Assembly (NCBI RefSeq): GCF_001653235.2
Contig: NW_019154046.1
Span: forward strand, 186,001-250,000
Reading direction: 5' to 3'
DNA from: Pochonia chlamydosporia 170
Lineage: Eukaryota; Ascomycota; Sordariomycetes; Hypocreales; Clavicipitaceae
DNA length: 64,000 nucleotides
The position numbers and the translations under genes were made by a program. The first letter of the stretch is position 1, and each line of letters starts with the position of its first letter. Of the stretch, positions 36,450 through 47,717 are shown piece by piece. The notes below the pieces were generated by a model. The model worked only from the letters and a program-made list of their open reading frames with translations, did no database searches and had not been told where the DNA came from.

Positions 36450-38474
36450 ATGAAGTTCACAGCCGAGACTGTGCTTCTTGCCACTCTTTTTGCTGGGCAT
36501 GTCGCCGCCCTGGTGCCGAGAAAGATAAAGCTCAAGCAGCATTATCGCGAGAATTCGACCTTTGCGAAACTCTGGGCTGCAGCACCCATTGGCAACGAAA
36601 TCAACCGCGCCGGTTGGAAAGTAACTTGCGATAGCTTCGAGCCAGGCAACGAATGTGGAAAAGCCATTGACGGAAACAACAATAGCTTTTGGCATACAAA
36701 GTATGACGGTTCGAATCTTCCCCACCAGATTGTTGTCGATTTCGGTACCGTAAAAAATGTCAATGGTATTTCCGCACTGCCTCGACAGGACGACAACGAC
36801 CATGGCTTCATTGCCCAGCACGACGTATCGGTCAGCACTGACGGAAAGACGTGGGAATCGGTTGCGGGAGGAAACTGGTATGGTGGTGATAAGACCCTGA
36901 AATTCGCCAATTTCGAAACCCGTTCCATTCGTTATGTTCGCCTCAAGGCCACAAGTGAAGTCAATGGCAACCCCTGGACAAGTCTAGCTGAGATCAAAGC
37001 CTACGAAGCCAAAGCTGGGCCGACTGCGTACAACCAAAACGGAAAATGGGGACCGACTATCAACTTCCCTACCGTCCCTGTTGCGGCGACCGTTGATCCT
37101 AACTCGGGCAAGGTCATTGTGTGGTCGTCATACACCTACGACAACTACCTTGGATCTTCACAAGATCGGGTCTTCACCTCTATTTGGGACCCAAAGACTG
37201 GCATTGTCACTCCTAAACTAGTGGATAACACTGACCACGACATGTTCTGCCCCGGTATTTCCATCGACGGTACCGGCAAGATGGTGGTCACAGGCGGTAA
37301 CTCTGCGCAAAAGACTACTCTGTACGACTTTGCAAGCCAAACATGGATCCCCGGCCCGGACATGAATCTGCCCCGAGGCTATCAGGCATCTGCAACCTTG
37401 TCGGATGGCCGTGTATTCACAATTGGAGGCTGCTGGAGCGGAGGTTGGTTTGAAAAGAACGGCGAAGTTTACGACCCCAAGGCCAAAACCTGGAAGAACC
37501 TGTCGGGAGCTTTGGTCAAACCCATGCTTACCAACGATGCTCAGGGCATATATCGTGCAGATAACCACGGCTGGTTCTTTGGCTGGAAGAGTGGCAGCGT
37601 CTTTCAAGCTGGGCCTAGCACGGCCATGAATTGGTATTCCACCACCGGCAATGGGGGCGTCACACCGGCCGGTCAGAGAAAGTCTGACCGAGGCGTGGAT
37701 GGAGACTCAATGAACGGCAACGCCGTCATGTACGACGCTACCCAGGGCAAGATCCTAACGTTTGGCGGTGCGCCCTCGTACCAGGACAGTGATGCCACGG
37801 CCCACGCTCACTTGATCACCATTGGAAATCCCGGCACGCAAGCCAAAGTCCAATTTGCCTCCAATGGACTCTGGAGTGCTCGCTCATTCCATACATCTGT
37901 CGTCCTCCCCGACGGCAATGTCTTCATCACCGGCGGGCAAAGCTACGCCGTGCCGTTCTCAGATGACACGCCGCAACTTACACCCGAGTTATACAAGCCA
38001 GCCGACGATAGCTTCTACCAACAGCAACCTAATTCCATTATTCGCGTATATCACAGCATTTCACTCCTTCTCCCCGACGGCCGAGTCCTCAACGCCGGTG
38101 GCGGTCTCTGCGGCGACTGCAACACCAACCATTTCGACGGCCAGATCTTCACACCACAATACCTTCTTACCAGCACTGGCCAACCGGCTACTCGCCCCGT
38201 CATCAAATCTGCCACGCTCTCTGGACGCAAAATCACAATCAGCACCGACTCCGCAGTCTCTACTGCATCACTCATTCGTTTCGGAACTGCCACACACACT
38301 GTCAACACTGACCAGCGTCGTATCCCACTGACGCTGACCAAAACCGGTACAAATATGTACACGGCTAATGCGCCTACTGATTCAGGCATCTTACTACCCG
38401 GCTACTACATGCTGTTTGTCATGAATGCCAATGGGGTGCCTAGTGTTTCCAAGACACTTAGCTTCCTTGTATAG
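36450..38474 (+). CDS. gaoA: Secreted galactose oxidase (copper radical oxidase) with N-terminal CBM32
   Basis: Single exon, 674 residues. The signal peptide (1-20) and a short pro-segment precede a discoidin-like CBM32 (about 45-185), a seven-bladed kelch propeller and a C-terminal DUF1929/E-set domain. Residues matching the known Fusarium active site are all visible: C267 and Y311 (the thioether-linked pair), stacking W329, axial Y534, and H535 and H616. The first five sit at a constant offset of 39 from mature Fusarium numbering, so the alignment is firm. The enzyme would oxidise the C6 hydroxyl of galactose to an aldehyde, releasing hydrogen peroxide. The residue before W329 is Cys (GGCWSGG). 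The ATG at 36450 starts the signal peptide; upstream in-frame sequence has no ATG. Convergent with the subtilase. Confidence 0.96.
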   Translation: MKFTAETVLLATLFAGHVAALVPRKIKLKQHYRENSTFAKLWAAAPIGNEINRAGWKVTCDSFEPGNECGKAIDGNNNSFWHTKYDGSNLPHQIVVDFGTVKNVNGISALPRQDDNDHGFIAQHDVSVSTDGKTWESVAGGNWYGGDKTLKFANFETRSIRYVRLKATSEVNGNPWTSLAEIKAYEAKAGPTAYNQNGKWGPTINFPTVPVAATVDPNSGKVIVWSSYTYDNYLGSSQDRVFTSIWDPKTGIVTPKLVDNTDHDMFCPGISIDGTGKMVVTGGNSAQKTTLYDFASQTWIPGPDMNLPRGYQASATLSDGRVFTIGGCWSGGWFEKNGEVYDPKAKTWKNLSGALVKPMLTNDAQGIYRADNHGWFFGWKSGSVFQAGPSTAMNWYSTTGNGGVTPAGQRKSDRGVDGDSMNGNAVMYDATQGKILTFGGAPSYQDSDATAHAHLITIGNPGTQAKVQFASNGLWSARSFHTSVVLPDGNVFITGGQSYAVPFSDDTPQLTPELYKPADDSFYQQQPNSIIRVYHSISLLLPDGRVLNAGGGLCGDCNTNHFDGQIFTPQYLLTSTGQPATRPVIKSATLSGRKITISTDSAVSTASLIRFGTATHTVNTDQRRIPLTLTKTGTNMYTANAPTDSGILLPGYYMLFVMNANGVPSVSKTLSFLV

Positions 38475-38953
38475 AAGAGGGATATAATGAACACGACTAA
38501 TGGATATAGGGATTGGATGCATATAACAGATTGGTTTAGGCGTATCTGAGGGATCAACCTTTACTTTTAGGTCTGCATGACGCCTTGTACAAATTGATAG
38601 CATATAAGCTTTGTAATACTTATTTACTCCGAAATATACGGAAGCCTTACAATTGGTTTACTTTTGTTATATTCACAGTGTTGGTGTATAGTGAAGGTCC
38701 TTGATTCATTGAAGCTGTTACAGTTGGCGAATATCCATGGGGACATGTCATGTCAAATGCTGTCACACACCAGACCAAAGTAACACCGGTAGTTACTCGT
38801 AAATCTCAGCGTAATTCATAAGTGTTGCTGTCGAAAATTCACAAACAAACGTTTTTTATTTACAGATCTTAAGTTCATCATCCAGTCATTTATCAGAAAC
38901 GGTTGGTCCCTCAACATATATCCAAAAGCCACAAACAAAGCATCCCGCTCAGT
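38475..38953. other. Convergent 3' spacer
   Basis: The 3' regions of galactose oxidase and the subtilase. It contains a TACTCCGAA variant (38625) and CCAGAC (38770). No gene seen. Confidence 0.5.
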
Positions 38954-40317
38954 CTAGTTAGTGGCGCCGTTAAACGCGAGCAAGTTGACAGTATTGGAAG
39001 GCTGGTTCGTAATAGCTCCCCGAGTCGCCATATCCTGCATCGTTCTGCAAAGACCAGGGCCGGCACGCTGTCCCTTGAGAGAAGCAAGATAGGCCGCAAG
39101 ACCAGCGATGTGAGGCGTGGCCATGGAAGTGCCAGTGTTGAAGCCCTATTATGGAATCAGCAACCCGAATTTGCAAGTCGCAACCTGAACACGTAGAAAG
39201 AATAACGTACCGTTCGTCCATTGGGATAAGTTGAGTAGACGTCAACAGCAGGGCCCAGAATGTTCACTGCCGGACCCCAGTTGGACATGTTGTATCGAGT
39301 GTCGTCCTTTGCAGTACCGCCGACAGTGCAAACAGATGGCTCAGATGCTGGTGAGTAGTACGAAGCATCATAGTTGTCGTTACCGGCGGCAACGGCCACA
39401 AAGTATCCATTCTGCGTGAGTCTGCGAGCTGCGTCGTTGGTGGCCTGGGAATAGCCGCCGCCAAGAGACATGTTGACGACAACACCGTTCGGGCAGCTGC
39501 GTCTCGAGACATCTTGTCTGACGTAGTCCATGCCGGCGATAATGGCAGAGGTCTCGCCCTTGCCGTCATATCGGAGGACCTTGATGCCGTAGATGTTGAC
39601 CCCCTTGGCGACACCGTAGGTCTTGCTGCCGATGGTGCCAGCAACATGAGTACCATGGCCCTGATCGTCAACATTCGAGCCTTGTACGTAGGATGCAACC
39701 ATGCGAGCTCGGCCTTCGAATTCCTGTTTGCTGTTAGATCTTTGTCATTCTCCCGGGTCTAACTCTGCAGAACTTACGGGGTGGCGGTCATCAACACCAG
39801 TGTCAATCACGTAGGCACAGACGCCTCGGCCGGCACTGCTGTCGTAAACGTATTCTGGGAAGCCCTTTTGTCTATGAGAAATACGAGAAAGACCCCAAGT
39901 GGCGCTGCTCTGCTGAACAATTTCGGATGCGGACACGATCATCTCCGGCTCAATGTAGTCAACCTGCGCCAATCAGTGTCAACAATGGCTACCGTTGATG
40001 GTATTGCAATTGCGAATACAGATACAAAGGCAACTTACATCCGGGTGGTCTCGCAATGACTTTAAGCTAGTCTCGTCAAGATCGGCAGCAAAACCCTGGA
40101 ACACGTTGTGGTATACGTGGTTGGCATCGCCGGGGAACAGGTCCATGACGCTGCCGATCAGCGAAGAGCCGGCATTGCTCTTCATCTTGACGATATACTT
40201 TCCGGGGACAACGGTGGAGTTGTCACGAGCGACAAGAAGAGGAGCAGGCTCATCCCGTTTCGTGGCAGGGGCAGCAGCCACAAGAGGGACCAGTGGAAGA
40301 AGAGTTGACAGACGCAT
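38954..40317 (-). CDS. Secreted subtilisin-like serine protease (proteinase K family, S8)
   Basis: Exons 40317-40039, 39963-39778, 39723-39211 and 39145-38954 encode about 389 residues; all three introns (75, 54, 65 nt) are phase 0. A signal peptide (1-16) and I9 propeptide (about 37-103, KYIVKMK to DYIEPEM) precede the protease domain. The triad is D147 (VIDTGVDD), H178 (GHGTHVAGT) and S333 (GTSMATPH). Length and layout match the cuticle-degrading Pr1-type proteases of insect- and nematode-pathogenic Hypocreales and general secreted proteinase K enzymes. A role in nutrient release or host penetration is inference. Every exon joins within conserved sequence, which supports the model. Confidence 0.95.
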
Positions 40318-41438
40318 TGTGATAGTGGAACAAGGTAGTCTCGGGAGTTGGTGGTGGTTGCAGACGATGCGCTGATCTCGCAATGTTCTGGGATTTGAGC
40401 AGTCTTCCCATGGTCTATTTATTGTTTTTTGGATGAAGGCATGTCTTTACTCTCTGCGAAGTGAGCAAGAATCTCGTTGCTTCAATTGCCATGATTTCGA
40501 CTATCCTCGCAAGTCTCATTCTCGTCCAGTGGATCAATTTAACCTCACCTTCCGAACTTGGCAGCTGAAAGAAACCACGAAGCTCTAAATTGACCTCATC
40601 AAGGTATTAGTGCTAACCTTTTCTAGTCAACACTTTTGCATCGTGAGTGACACATCCGTCATTTAACTGCCAGGTGGTTTGACACTCAGATTGCTCAGCG
40701 TGGGCTTCATCAACGGATGTATCCGGTCAATTTAACCAACTACCTTAACAAAATTAGCTCTATGTCATAGCTCACAGATGACCTGCGCTTTTGGTATTAA
40801 AAATGGCGGCTTCCAAGCCGGAATCTGCTTGGCAAGATCCAAGGAAGCATTGCCAAGAGCGAACTGCCATAAATTGACAAACTACACGGGCGTTGTAACG
40901 AATAGTTGGCACACTAAGTAGGAACTACTCCGAGAGGAGGGTGGGTCTGCGAATCACAGGGCTGACTACAGAGATGCAGAAAGACGATTGATGACATTGT
41001 ATATTGGGCTTCACTGTAGTATGGTTTGCAGAGGCAATTTGTTGGTCATATGGACTTGCGGAGATACCGGATCATCTGCAAGGAGGATGGAGAGAAGTAG
41101 ATAGCTGGTACATGTTTGAGCAAGCTTAAATGGCTAGAGTTTAGCGCAGATATCCTAACTTTAGCTTCCCTCTTCCGTTAGCTGTTTACTTTGTTCTCCA
41201 CAGGTACGATATCCATCGAGGCTGGTCCACGTTCACGGCATTAGCATCTGGGGTTCAGTGAAGGCAATAGCATAATTCCCCACGTAATTGGGAAGAAAGA
41301 CAACTAGTGTTTCAATTACCGGAGCAAAAGGTACGGCTTCAGACCGTCGAATATACTTGTTGGATTCCGTACTGATTAGTCTGATGTCCCGCAATTTGCT
41401 TGTAACCAAGAAAATACATCCTAGATTCACACTCTCTA
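40318..41438. other. Upstream region of the subtilase
   Basis: No gene seen. On the minus strand an AATAAATAGA sequence (40415-40424) lies about 100 bases before the subtilase ATG and may act as a TATA element. Confidence 0.45.
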
Positions 41439-41783
41439 TCAGTCTCGCACCTCTTCAATCACAGATTCTCCTGATGACTTGTCGCCCGTAACCCACTCCC
41501 ACTTCTCATGCATCCTTAGCCGTCCATCGGAGAGAACCTCCGGCGTAGAGAAACACTTCCCTGCCATGATCTCCCCGTCCGTATTAATATGGTGATAACG
41601 CATCTCGAGACAGTTGTTTTCTTTGACTGCCGCAATCAGCGAGCCTTTGACTATTGATCCACCCGAGTATTCTGCCCAAACGATACTGTCTGTCTGGTGG
41701 TAGTAGAAGCGGGTTGCGGAGGAGACTTCTCCGTTGGATGTGTTTGAGGTTGAAGCGAAGATCTTGTTGTCATAGAGAGCCAT
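41439..41783 (-). CDS. Small protein of the bacterial 'n-acetylglutamate synthase'-named family
   Basis: Single exon, 114 residues from the ATG at 41783. An in-frame ATG at 41852 would add 23 polar residues; I prefer the shorter start because the family pattern begins there. Visible features: MALYDNKIFAST, NGEVSSATRFYYHQ, AEYSGGSIVKGSLIA, MRYHHINTDGEIMAGKC and LRMHEKWEWVTGDKSSG. This matches a small all-beta family common in bacteria that databases often label N-acetylglutamate synthase, although it lacks the GNAT fold that reaction would need. The true function is unknown. It also occurs in some fungi, so bacterial ancestry is possible but not shown here. Confidence 0.8.
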   Translation of the reverse strand: MALYDNKIFASTSNTSNGEVSSATRFYYHQTDSIVWAEYSGGSIVKGSLIAAVKENNCLEMRYHHINTDGEIMAGKCFSTPEVLSDGRLRMHEKWEWVTGDKSSGESVIEEVRD

Positions 41784-42622
41784 TTTGAAACGAATGACCG
41801 AGACGTTATGTTGTTGACTCTGACGTTGAGACTTGATCTGCGTGCTTGTCAAGCCGCTGGTGCGAAGTAGTTGCTGCGACCCTGCTAGGTGGCAATTTTG
41901 TGTCCGTTCAAAAAGGTTCTATAGCCAAAGAAGAAGGACGGAGACTAAGTTGTAAACCGGCTCTGAGTGTGAGGTTCCCGAGTTGCGCTCGTCAAACTTG
42001 TTTCTTTTCTTCGTTGTCATCAAGACATGTAGCTGAAGTTGCTCAACCTCCGATTGCGCAGCTCAAGCTTGGCATTGAGTCCCACACTCAATTCAACTTC
42101 CACATTGACATAAGCAAGGATCTTCATGCGTTATGCTAATGCTCGATTCGGCATCTCAAAAGCCTCACCCACGGGGGTTGTCACGCTACAAGGTATAGTT
42201 TCCTTTAGACTACGGAATTAAGTTATTGGCTTTGTTTGTGCACCCTTTTGGCTGGAGCTAATGCGGCCTGCGAGTTGATGAGAAATCGACTTTTGTATTT
42301 CGATTAGTCTGCCTTTGTGAATGATATGGCGGTGCTGTTCATGCCAAGACGCTGTTTTATTAACTGCAGCGATGTATCTAAGCCATGCTTTGGTAGGACT
42401 TTATTTATCTACTCTAACTCTCTTTCTGAGTCTTTGACATTGTATACGCGACCATGAGGTGATATCAAAAGCCAATTGCGTCGCTGATACTCTCTTTTTG
42501 ATCATCATCTCCCAAATCCCCAACTTCGAGGCTCCCATTTTTGTAAGCAAGCGCCACGCACCACCTAAATGCTGCGGACCAAAGGGCCTATGTACACCAA
42601 CCCATGCGCCGTCGACAACTGT
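41784..42622. other. Spacer between the small beta protein and AsnRS
   Basis: About 840 bases holding the upstream region of the small gene and the 3' region of AsnRS. No gene or RNA recognised. Confidence 0.5.
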
Positions 42623-44392
42623 TTAGGGCTTGCAGCGACCCATGTAACGAGGATACAAGCAGCAGTCTCTGACCGTGTGCTGCTTGCACAGCCAGGCGAG
42701 CAGACGCTCGAGACCAATTCCATAACCACCATGAGGAGAGCTTCCATACCTGTGAAAACTTGATTAGCATTCTTGCTGACTGTAATACAATTGGTCGATG
42801 AAAAGAACTTACTTGCGCTGGTCAAGGTACCAGTAGTATGGCTCCGGATCCAGACCCTCACGCTTGCAGGCCGCAAGCAACTCGTCATAGTCGTCTATTC
42901 TCATAGAGCCTCCAACAATCTCACCGACACCCGGCATGAGACAGTCAACGCTTTCAGTGACTCTGTTATCCTCTGGATCCCGCTTCATGTAGAAGGCCTT
43001 GATATGGGCAGGGAAGTGCGTTAGGAAAATCGGCCGGTTGATGATGTCGGTCATTCTTCGCTCAGCGGCTTCAGCAATGTCGTCGCCAAAGTTGTGGGGG
43101 TTGCCTTCTTCGTTGGGGATTTCATGATCAATGAGCCATTGAATGGCATCAGAGTACTTCATGCGCATGAAGGGTCGCTCGGGGATCTTGAACTCAGGGT
43201 TGAGCGTCTTGATGTATCCAGCAATCATGGGATCGGCGAGCACAAGTTCCAAGACGCGGCAGATAAGAAACTCAAGGTGGGACAAGAGGTCATCAAAGTC
43301 GATGAAGTCGAGCTCGGCCTCAATGTGAGTGAATTCAGACAAGTGTCGTCGAGTCAGAGACTTTTCAGCTCGGAAAGACTTCTCGATACAGTAGACGCTG
43401 CCCATGGACGGCAGACAGGTCTCCAGATAAAGCTGAGAAGACTGGGTGAGGAAAGCGTCGGCTCCATAGTAGTCGAATTTGAACAGAGTAGAGCCACCTT
43501 CGACCTGAGTTTGCACAAGCGCCGGGGGACTAACTTTGCGGATTCTGGCTTCGTGGTATGCCTGGTTGAAAGCATACTCGAGAGCATCGCGAACGAGGAG
43601 GACCGATGATGCGGTCTCACCACGAAGGGTAAGGTGGCGGAGATCCAGCAAGGTGGCATGCTCCGCAGAAGCTTGGACTCTGTTGGTGATGGCATCCTCT
43701 CCACCAGCAGCTCTCCAGTGCTTGGGGATCTTGTAGAAGTCGGCATGCAGCTCTCGGTTGAGAGGAGCGCGTGCACCAGCAGGCACCTCGCGCATCTCAC
43801 CAAAGATTTCCATGGAGGTCTCACGGGTCAGAGTGAGAGCCTCGTAGGTCTTGGCCAACTTGCCAGAGATAACCACTTGCATATAGCCGTAACCGTCACG
43901 CAGAGTGACAAAGAGGACATCCTTTTGTTTTCTCTCGCGATGAACTCGGCCGAGGACTCTCACACGAGTTCCTTTGCTCTCGGCATCGTCAGTCTTGCGC
44001 AGCTTGATGTGATCGCCAGCGTCGTCGAGCTTAATTGTGACAGGTTTGGGAAGGCTGGGATCCTCCTCGAGAACAATCTTCTTGGCTTCCTCCAGAACTT
44101 TGTTGCGCTCCTCTTCCTCCTTCTTGCGGTGGATGGCGAGTTCCTGCTCGCGGGCAGCCTTCTTCTTTTGTTGTTCAAAATAGTTGACGACCTTCTTCAT
44201 GGCGGACTTGGCGGCGGGTTTCCATTCTTTGGCAGCCTCATCGTCTGCGCTTGCGGATTTTCGTGTCAGGTATTGTGCTTGAGTGGGGTGTTGGAGATAG
44301 GCGAATTGCAGCGTCTTGAAGGGAGACGACTCAGTGCCTTGCTGAGTGGGCTCGTCCTTGCCAATGTCTTCATCAATGTAAATGGTTGCCAT
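42623..44392 (-). CDS. DED81: Cytosolic asparaginyl-tRNA synthetase
   Basis: Exons 44392-42813 and 42749-42623 (intron 63 nt, GTAAGT to ACAG) encode about 568 residues. An N-terminal extension with a Lys/Glu-rich coiled segment (about 70-110) precedes the OB-fold anticodon-binding domain ([19 protein letters not shown]). The class II core shows motif 2 ([15 protein letters not shown] near 340) and motif 3 ([14 protein letters not shown], in exon 2). The enzyme charges tRNA-Asn in the cytosol. The ATG at 44392 starts [14 protein letters not shown], the usual fungal N-terminus. The same frame stays open far upstream, through an ATG at 44776, which would give a 128-residue basic extension. Confidence 0.95.
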
Positions 44393-44798
44393 GATGGGCG
44401 ATTTCTGCTTCTGATGAGATGTGTTTGGCTGCGGTGCAGAAGGTTGCCAAGGTCCAATTTGGAGCGACGAAAGAGACCTCCTGGGTTTTGAGTCACAGAC
44501 CAGAAACTTGTTGCGTGTCAGAGATTTGGGTGATTGGAAGATCGAAGTGGGATGTGACTGACTGTGCGCTATCAATATCTTATCGGACCAGTCACCCCGC
44601 GGGTGGCTGGAATCTCGTGTGGCGGGGACCAGAGATGTGTGTGGCTGGTGCTGCCTCGGGTGCAGTGTTGTTTGGCTCAACAGGTCTGGTGTCAATATCC
44701 TGACCTCAACTTGCTTCCAAACTTGCTTGACCTGACGTGACTTGACTTGACTTGACAAACCTGCACACCTTTTCATCGCTTGTGGCTGCGGCTCACCG
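44393..44798. other. AsnRS promoter and F-box gene 3' region
   Basis: A 406-base spacer between two co-directional genes. It contains tandem CTTGA units (44739-44756) and stays open in the AsnRS frame. Confidence 0.55.
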
Positions 44799-45833
44799 TC
44801 ATAGGGGTGACGAAATCCCAAGGTCAATTTCAATCCATTGTTCTGTGTACTCAGCCAAACGGCGCGCGATCTGCTGACTTTTCGTATTGTACATGGCACG
44901 CACCGTCCCTATCGGACGATCCCAGATATAGATCGGATCCATAAAGGGATCATACACGTGGCTTATCCAGACAGGGTTATCGGATGACCCGAAAGGTCCA
45001 AAATCTCTCCAGAGATTCATCGTTATGTCATTGCCATCTGGGTAAGCGCACACAGTGTGATCGGTTAGACACTGATGACAACCCCCTAGAATCTCCATGC
45101 CAACAAATGGCCCTGTTGCTTGAATCAAAGAGGAATAAAGTCCGCCGTCTGTCGGCACAAGTTTGCCCTGACGATTCCTCATCGAACCGCGTAACCCTGT
45201 CCTAGCGTACAGGCATTCAAGCTGAAATCCAATATGCGGGCAAAGGCAAAACCCATGGAAGCTCGATGTATCTCGGCTATTGAACATTTTGGTCTCTTCA
45301 TGGAAGACGAAGTGCTCATGTAGTAGAAATCTGCCAGCCACAATTTTTGGTCTCGCAAAGTATGTTCCTGTTCCGCGGGGACGCATCATGAACACCACAG
45401 GCGTTGGCTGCATTAGCTTCCTCAAATAGTATGACTTGATGCCAAGCCTGGAGTACTTCAATGCCTGCTGAACGTGACGATGAGCAATCTTGTAGGGCTT
45501 AAACGGGTGGTGGTCATTCTGCATCACAGGCGTAGGCTGGCGGCACTTTGACGCGGAATTGTTTGCCAGCGGAGTGTCTTCGTCCATCATTACCCAATGC
45601 AATTGGACGCACCAGCTGCAGGCCCAAAGGTGCGGGAGTGTCAGAGACAACGTAGACAGAAACTCTATCTTTTCTGCCTTGGACAATAGCTTGTATTCCT
45701 TGTCCCAGTCGCATTTCGCCACGTGCCGAAAGATATAGCATGCCTTAGAAAACAAGAATTTGTCCCGTAATGTAAGTTGTTTGGCGATCAGATAATATAT
45801 GTCGAAATTTAGTGGTGGAATTTGCGCCATCAT
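44799..45833 (-). CDS. F-box-like protein of unknown target
   Basis: Single exon, 344 residues, starting at a double ATG (45833 and 45830). The N-terminus (PPLNFDIYYLIAKQL through the SKACYIFRHVAK stretch, residues 6-40) resembles the degenerate F-box seen in many ascomycete proteins, which bind Skp1 and recruit targets to SCF ubiquitin ligases. The rest has no repeats I recognise; it contains clustered Cys/His (CLCPHIGFQLECLY, GGCHQCLTDH) that might bind metal. The target cannot be predicted. It is co-directional with AsnRS. Confidence 0.7.
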   Translation of the reverse strand: MMAQIPPLNFDIYYLIAKQLTLRDKFLFSKACYIFRHVAKCDWDKEYKLLSKAEKIEFLSTLSLTLPHLWACSWCVQLHWVMMDEDTPLANNSASKCRQPTPVMQNDHHPFKPYKIAHRHVQQALKYSRLGIKSYYLRKLMQPTPVVFMMRPRGTGTYFARPKIVAGRFLLHEHFVFHEETKMFNSRDTSSFHGFCLCPHIGFQLECLYARTGLRGSMRNRQGKLVPTDGGLYSSLIQATGPFVGMEILGGCHQCLTDHTVCAYPDGNDITMNLWRDFGPFGSSDNPVWISHVYDPFMDPIYIWDRPIGTVRAMYNTKSQQIARRLAEYTEQWIEIDLGISSPL

Positions 45834-46616
45834 TGGAACGTCGAGCGACTAGAATACATGGCTCAAGAGTTGGATGCTGAAGTTTGGCTACAGTTGTTTG
45901 TAAATATGAGGAGAAGTTAATGTACGGAACTTCTTGAAAGATAGTGCAGAGCTGCAAAATTTGTATGAATCCATCATTTGTCATAGTTGTGCGTGGTGTA
46001 CAAGATAAAGTTCGACGATCAGTCAAGCTGCATACTGAGCTCAAACAGTTGAGCATCGGCTCAAACTTTAGCAACATGCTGCATGGTGACTCGTCCGTTC
46101 AACGAATTCCACAGGGGGCATGGAATAACCTTTAAAAAGAGCGAATACCTTGCAATTATATCGCAGCGGCAATCCAAGCAACAGCCAGTCCAGCTAAAGG
46201 GGTTGGGAGGCGTGTGGTATTTTGGAGCAAGCTTGGGTGTTTGGGGTCCAGTCGTTTTCTTTTGTAGCGTTATGGTGAAATTTAAGAGCTAAATAGCTAG
46301 CTACCGATATTGAACATGTACCTTGTCTTTTACGGATGGTAGTAATTGCTGCTTCCATGAGTTTAGACGTATTCTCTGACCTCGTTGTCTGCCTCAAGTC
46401 TGTGGCAGGAAGTGGAATACAAACATACCCGAAGATGGAGCTTGTTGCATTTACTACAGACAGAGATGTATAATTGAAGATACTTGTGCTTGCGTCTTTA
46501 TTCCTCCACTGTCGTGGCTACTCATATCAATCGACGACTGTTCCAACGGCAAACAGACGTGAGTAAACAAGGCTCCTTGCGATTACGTCTAAGTGACTGG
46601 TACGACACTTGATGGT
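45834..46616. other. Spacer upstream of the F-box gene
   Basis: No gene seen. It covers the F-box gene promoter and the 3' side of the broken reading frame that follows. Confidence 0.45.
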
Positions 46617-47310
46617 TCACATGCTAGTGAATTTTAGCATGCGCAGTTTAAGTAGAGTTGGCATTAAAAATAGTAGACAAACTTTAATGACGGTGCCTCC
46701 CAAACCCGTGCCACTTAGACGTTTTCCTTCGGCATTCGATTCGAAGGCGTCATCTCCCACGAGTACTGCACTGTGCATGATGTCAATCAATTCGTAATGA
46801 TCCATATAGACATAGATCTTGACTCGGTTTGCCTTGTGAACACCAGAGATAAGGCCATCCTGGGCATGGGGTATTGCTAGAACGTCCGCTTCACAAGGAT
46901 GATGAATGTCTGAAACCCGATTCCTTATCGGACCAACTTCGTGCGAAAAGTTCGCGTTTTGGTACGTCTCAATCAATATTCTGTCATGCTGTATTATTAT
47001 CTGCAAAAAGCCAACGCCCAATGTCTTTCTTGTCTTGGTCGTCGTTGAAATGCCAGGAGTTCAAATTGCCCAAGAAAGCCTCACTGCCTGCAGTGGAGTC
47101 TGAACTATTGATGCATGGTGCCGGAAAGACGGCACAGGGTTTGGCTGTAACGCAAATATGCATTTTTTCGTCCAATTGACTTGGAATAGGCTGTGGAGAG
47201 TATGTAATCTCATGTACTTCAATCAGGGACCATTTAATTAGTGGCCATGAAATACAGCAGTCTGCGAAGATGCTGTTGAAATTGGATATTGTGCGGTTGC
47301 AAATACGGAA
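46617..47310 (-). pseudogene. Frame-broken unidentified coding sequence
   Basis: On the minus strand one frame is open from about 47310 to 46984 and reads like real protein, with balanced composition and few low-complexity runs (for example PQPIPSQLDEKMHICV and NSWHFNDDQDKKDIG). It stops at 46984, but an overlapping frame continues equally protein-like from 47021 to 46617 (for example YVYMDHYELIDIMHSAV). No GT-AG pair fits the switch, so a frameshift near 46990-47020 is the simplest reading. No ATG is visible in the first part; an acceptor-like CGCAG near 47260 suggests a missing upstream exon. I do not recognise the family. It could be a decayed gene or a gene with a splice pattern I missed. 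Confidence 0.45.
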
Positions 47311-47717
47311 ATTATTTTATGAAGTCTTTCAAGTCTCTCTGGCACTTAGATATAACCAGACTCAGCTTTTATCTCTCGCTTTGCGATTCCAATGGTCAGC
47401 TAGAGCCTGGCTAAACCCGGCTGCTTCGGAATAGCGATCCCTCGTGAGGCTGATTGCCCTAATGTGTAACTATCTGGGTCATCTCACAGGATAAATTGGT
47501 GAGGCTACACGTCTACCGTCAGCTCAGCCTCCAGCTGAATAGGCTCAACTGTGTGTCCATCCAAGCTCAAACCACAGCCAACTTCAACCGCATCTGAGAT
47601 CACTCGACCATATTAATATGTCGCCCAAAGAGCCTTCCGATTTATCTTCAACGAGACTGTGATTTCTTGCCCCAAGAATCGTACGCCAGTTGCTACCACC
47701 AGAGGCACACAGGCATC
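47311..47717. other. Promoter region of the HET gene
   Basis: About 400 bases without a gene. A CCAGAC copy lies at 47356. Confidence 0.45.

Noticed and set aside
43634..44491. 285-codon plus-strand frame opposite AsnRS
   Set aside because: Leucine-rich antisense shadow of the real AsnRS coding sequence.
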